A stretch of DNA of 33,032 bases from an uncultured Clostridia bacterium. Lineage in GTDB: Bacteria; Bacillota; Clostridia; Christensenellales; Borkfalkiaceae. The position numbers and the translations under genes are program-made. Positions 31,227-33,032 of the stretch are shown one piece after another. The stretch covers positions 1 to 33,032 of the forward strand of contig CANRFW010000007.1 of the NCBI GenBank assembly GCA_947630035.1, written 5' to 3'. Each line of letters begins with the position of its first letter. The stretch's first letter is position 1. Under the pieces are notes generated by a model, which did no database searches, was not told where the DNA came from, and worked only from the letters and a program-made list of their open reading frames with translations.

Positions 31227-31814
31227 TTAATCGACCGCGTCCGCGATGAAGAGACAGATGCCCGCGGGGATGCTGAAAAAGAGGAACGTGCATACTTTGA
31301 ACGCCGTGCCCGCGTTATCGTTCCACTGCACCAACCGCCAACCGTATACCGTCATGGGGATTGACCATGCGAGCGGCACAAGCGAAACAACGCAAGTGAG
31401 AAATTTCCACTCAAGATACGGTTCACTTGCAATAATGATACAACTTATTACGCAAGCGAGACAGGAAAGGGTCATGAAAACGGCGGCGACGATGCGAAAA
31501 ACAAGGCCTCCCCTGCCCCGTGTCGCAAAATAGTCGTCCGCCCGTTTGCCCTGCGCCTTTAAGGGGGACGGCCCGCTCCCTCCCGCGGAGGACAGTCCGC
31601 CTTTATGGCTTGCGTTATACTGCCTGATCAACGCTTGGATGCGCGCCTCGTCCTCCGTGTTCGTCGTCGAAAGCCCGCAATAAAATGCCTCCGGAAATTG
31701 ATAGCAGACCTCTTTGTCCTTGAATTGCACCGTGATCGTCTTTCCGTCCCACCTCTTCAAAGTCCCCGCGCCCCGCTGTTCATGGTAGAGCGGCATGCCG
31801 ATGATACTCTCCAT
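31227..31814 (-). CDS. Small membrane protein with N-terminal soluble domain, function unknown
   Basis: 195 residues from ATG 31814, chosen because GGAGGGAG precedes it by two bases and a perfect promoter lies just upstream; the frame is open to 32111, but that part overlaps the divergent XRE gene. Residues 1-65 (MPLYHEQRGAGTLKRWDGKTITVQF..., YQFPEAFYCGL) resemble the short beta domain with a G-G-T-I..V-F pattern and terminal FPEAF found in many uncharacterised Firmicutes proteins. A polar linker (65-105) leads to three or four hydrophobic segments (about 107-128, 133-152, 170-192). I do not recognise the family with confidence. Divergence from an XRE regulator suggests controlled expression. 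Confidence 0.7.
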   Translation of the reverse strand: MESIIGMPLYHEQRGAGTLKRWDGKTITVQFKDKEVCYQFPEAFYCGLSTTNTEDEARIQALIRQYNASHKGGLSSAGGSGPSPLKAQGKRADDYFATRGRGGLVFRIVAAVFMTLSCLACVISCIIIASEPYLEWKFLTCVVSLVPLAWSIPMTVYGWRLVQWNDNAGTAFKVCTFLFFSIPAGICLFIADAVD

Positions 31815-31853
31815 TTCTCCCTCCAGAAAATATCTCTTATATGGATTTCTTCC

Positions 31854-31882
31854 ATTATACATATTTTCAGTATTTATGTCAA
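31854..31882 (-). promoter_or_regulatory. Consensus promoter of the small membrane-protein gene
   Basis: On the minus strand a perfect TTGACA (31882-31877), 17 bases, then a perfect TATAAT (31859-31854). TACATATT at 31858-31865 (plus strand) touches the -10 box and recurs at the XRE start region. Confidence 0.88.
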
Positions 31883-31916
31883 GAGGTGCGTAGTGAAAAT
31901 ATTTAGATTTCGAATG

Positions 31917-31937
31917 TACATATTGTAAAATGGAGCT
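31917..31937 (+). promoter_or_regulatory. Probable -10 region and operator of the XRE gene
   Basis: TACATATT (31917-31924) repeats the 8-mer at 31858-31865. TAAAAT (31926-31931) ends six bases before the ATG, placing the expected transcription start at or next to the start codon. No good -35 is seen. GGAG at 31932-31935 is only two bases from the ATG, too close for a usual ribosome site. Confidence 0.45.
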
Positions 31938-32255
31938 ATGGATAAATCGTTCATCGCCGACCGCTATGCCGTCATCCGCCTTGCGCACGGCATTTCGGGG
32001 AGAAAACTGAGCTGCGAACTCGGGCAAAGCACCGAGTATATCAACCAGATCGAGAATGGGAGATCGCTGCCCTCTGTGGAGGGGCTTCTCAATTTTTGCG
32101 ACTACTTCCACATTTCCGTGGGGGAATTTTTCGAGGACAAGTTCCGCTATCCCGTGGAATACGACAAGATCATCGGAGAGCTGAACAAGATGGACGCGAT
32201 CGCGCTGAACACCGTCTACGACCTATTAAAACTCATCAACGACAAGAGGGGCTGA
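31938..32255 (+). CDS. XRE-family helix-turn-helix regulator
   Basis: 105 residues. Residues about 9-62 form the HTH_3 domain: IRLAHGISGRKLSCELGQSTEYINQIENGRSLPSVEGLLNFCDYFHISVGEFF. The remaining 40 residues are a helical tail (DKIIGELNKMDAIALNTVYDLLKLIND), probably for dimerisation. It is divergent from the membrane-protein gene with 123 bases between starts, and an 8-mer occurs once at each promoter, suggesting that it regulates both. Translation may start from a leaderless message. The stop codon lies in the loop of the downstream terminator. Confidence 0.88.
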   Translation: MDKSFIADRYAVIRLAHGISGRKLSCELGQSTEYINQIENGRSLPSVEGLLNFCDYFHISVGEFFEDKFRYPVEYDKIIGELNKMDAIALNTVYDLLKLINDKRG

Positions 32256-32270
32256 ACGCCTCTCTTTTTC
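32245..32270 (+). terminator. Terminator of the XRE gene, overlapping its stop codon
   Basis: AGAGGGGC (32245-32252) pairs with GCCTCTCT (32258-32265, one G-T pair) around the loop TGAAC, followed by TTTT. The stop codon TGA is in the loop, so translation ends inside the terminator. Confidence 0.8.
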
Positions 32271-32305
32271 GGTCCGGCTCTTTGCCGCTTTCTTGTTCCG
32301 TCCTC

Positions 32306-32347
32306 TTTTTTGCCGCCCGTCCGCAGTTGCGGGCGGGCGGCAAAAAA
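32306..32347. repeat. Near-perfect 20-bp hairpin with T/A-tract base
   Basis: TTTTTTGCCGCCCG (32306-32319) is the exact complement of 32334-32347, and the inner CCGCA/TGCGG also pairs with one T-G wobble, leaving a two-base loop. Being symmetric with T and A tracts at its base, it could terminate transcription from either side. Confidence 0.7.
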
Positions 32348-32374
32348 CGCCACGGAGGGCGAAGCATATCTTGA

Positions 32375-32414
32375 AAGATTCACTCACTCCGCCTACGGCT
32401 CCGTTCGGAATGAG
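32375..32414 (-). repeat. 40-bp dispersed repeat, copy 2 (inverted)
   Basis: The reverse complement matches 7874-7913 at 39 of 40 positions; the one difference is CCGTAGGCGG against CCGTAAGCGG. Confidence 0.85.
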
Positions 32415-32568
32415 GAACGCGCGCCCGCCCCCTCCGCGGGAGGGAGGGGCGGCAATCGTGCATGCCCACCCCCGCCCCTGCGGGGCACCCCCTCCTGTGG
32501 AGGGGGCAAGAGAAACTGTAATCGAGGGCGACGCGAGCCGCATGTCATTCTGCCCCGCCTGCTTTTAT

Positions 32569-32600
32569 ACGTCATGTCTCGACGATGCTCGACATGACGT
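32569..32600. repeat. Dispersed palindrome, GTCATGTC-arm type
   Basis: ACGTCATGTC and GACATGACGT arms flank TCGACGATGCTC, the reverse-orientation core of the family with one change. Confidence 0.8.
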
Positions 32601-32716
32601 GTGCCCGCCCCGCCTGCGATACACACGGTATAGCCCGCGCCAGGTTACCGCGTCATCCTGCCCCGCCCGCAGCTATGAATGCTATCGAAGGGCGGCACAA
32701 GCGCACAGCGCGAAGT

Positions 32717-32784
32717 AGCCGACAGGGTAGGAATAAAAACGCAAAAGCCTATCGTGCGAAGGATCCCGAAGTACGAAGTCCGCA
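32717..32784 (-). repeat. 67-bp dispersed repeat, copy 2 (inverted)
   Basis: The reverse complement aligns with 8454-8520 over the full length with about ten differences and one extra base; GGGATCCTTCGCACGAT is identical in both. Confidence 0.8.
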
Positions 32785-32857
32785 TTACTTAATCATCGCT
32801 TATATCCTCGGGATTCTTCACCCCCACCGAGTGTTCCGCATAACGAAGTCAACCGCG

Positions 32858-32935
32858 GGGGGTTCAGAATGACGCGTAAAACAGGCGGCAGCCCCGAAAT
32901 AATGCGGGGGTTCAGAATGACGCGTTGAACAGGCG
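32858..32935 (+). repeat. 30-bp direct repeat, two copies 48 bp apart
   Basis: GGGGGTTCAGAATGACGCGT, two variable bases, then AACAGGCG, at 32858-32887 and 32906-32935. Only the two variable bases differ between the copies. Confidence 0.8.
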
Positions 32936-32943
32936 CGGGACGC

Positions 32944-32975
32944 ACGTCATGTTGAGCGAAGTCGAAACATGACGT
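32944..32975. repeat. Dispersed palindrome, GTCATGTT-arm type
   Basis: ACGTCATGTT and AACATGACGT arms flank GAGCGAAGTCGA. The arm change T for C is matched by a compensating A in the other arm, so the hairpin is preserved. Confidence 0.8.
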
Positions 32976-32985
32976 GCGGTATACC

Positions 32986-33012
32986 GTCACCCCTCGACTA
33001 CGCTACTTCGCC
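32986..33012. repeat. Truncated copy of the GTCACCCC-arm palindrome
   Basis: GTCACCCCTCGACTACGCT matches the left arm and core, but the sequence then runs into ACTTCGCCTTACGG instead of the GGGGTGAC arm. A broken or hybrid copy near the window edge. Confidence 0.6.
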
Positions 33013-33032
33013 TTACGGCTCGTGCCACCCTT

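Larger units (their letters stand above)
32256..33032. repeat. Second non-coding repeat island (continues beyond the window)
   Basis: No credible coding frame in about 780 bases. It contains a 20-bp hairpin (32306-32347), the inverted copy of the 40-bp unit (32375-32414), CCCCCTCC/GGAGGGGG inverted pieces (about 32429-32510), palindromes at 32569 and 32944, the inverted copy of the 67-bp unit (32717-32784), and a 30-bp direct repeat (32858-32887 and 32906-32935). Module content matches the 7.9-8.5 kb island in opposite orientation. Confidence 0.75.

Noticed and set aside
31815-32111. 99-residue N-terminal extension of the small membrane protein
   Set aside because: It is the antisense of the XRE gene and crosses a perfect promoter; ATG 31814 has a strong ribosome site.

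Overview
The window looks like a chromosome segment of an uncultured gut-type Clostridia, perhaps Christensenellales; I infer this from gene content, not from a marker gene. Coding DNA is GC-rich, with AT-rich promoters close to the TTGACA/TATAAT consensus, AGGAGG ribosome sites, InlB-type (Listeria/Bacteroides) repeats, GLUG lipoproteins, and surface proteins that end in a GCGS-hydrophobic-KKK tail.

Layout. 1-271: a 3' half of tRNA-Gln(CTG) with a terminator, then minus-strand hairpins. 3310-272 (-): a glpA-like/glpB-like/DUF1667 operon for flavin-dependent glycerol-3-phosphate-type oxidation. 3474-3653 (-): a remnant surface-protein anchor. 3986-7801 (+): a 1,271-residue surface protein with two lectin-like domains and eight InlB-type repeats. 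7849-8568: an intergenic island of dispersed repeats. 16357-8569 (-): a sugar-uptake operon (lipoprotein binding protein, two ABC permeases, GH43 glycosidase without signal peptide, GLUG lipoprotein). 16634-19027 (+): a divergent GLUG plus sialidase-like lipoprotein. 28702-19315 (-): an eight-gene catabolic operon (AGPS/GlcD-like FAD oxidase, [4Fe-4S] protein, IolB-like isomerase, FGGY kinase, single-chain EtfB-EtfA fusion, class II aldolase, PfkB kinase, FucI-like isomerase). 28961-29815 (+): a divergent RpiR-type regulator. 31048-30026 (-): GAPDH. 31814-31227 (-) and 31938-32255 (+): a small membrane protein and an XRE regulator, divergent. 32256-33032: a second repeat island carrying inverted copies of the 7.9-8.5 kb repeats.

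How it fits together. The ABC importer, cytoplasmic GH43 and surface lipoproteins would bind, import and trim a glycan. The RpiR-controlled operon has isomerases, two kinases and an aldolase expected to give DHAP plus an aldehyde. It also carries a flavoprotein/Fe-S/ETF module that would take electrons from a hydroxylated substrate. The substrate is unknown. IolB, PfkB and the class II aldolase resemble the lower myo-inositol route (IolB-IolC-IolJ), but IolG, IolE and IolD are absent. GAPDH and the glp-like operon would connect triose phosphates to central metabolism.

The strongest candidate for something undescribed is this eight-gene operon with its compact fused ETF. Other points of interest are a G8 tract inside a near-consensus promoter, the inverted repeat islands, the orphan GCGS anchor, and a possibly leaderless XRE gene sharing an 8-mer with its neighbour's promoter.
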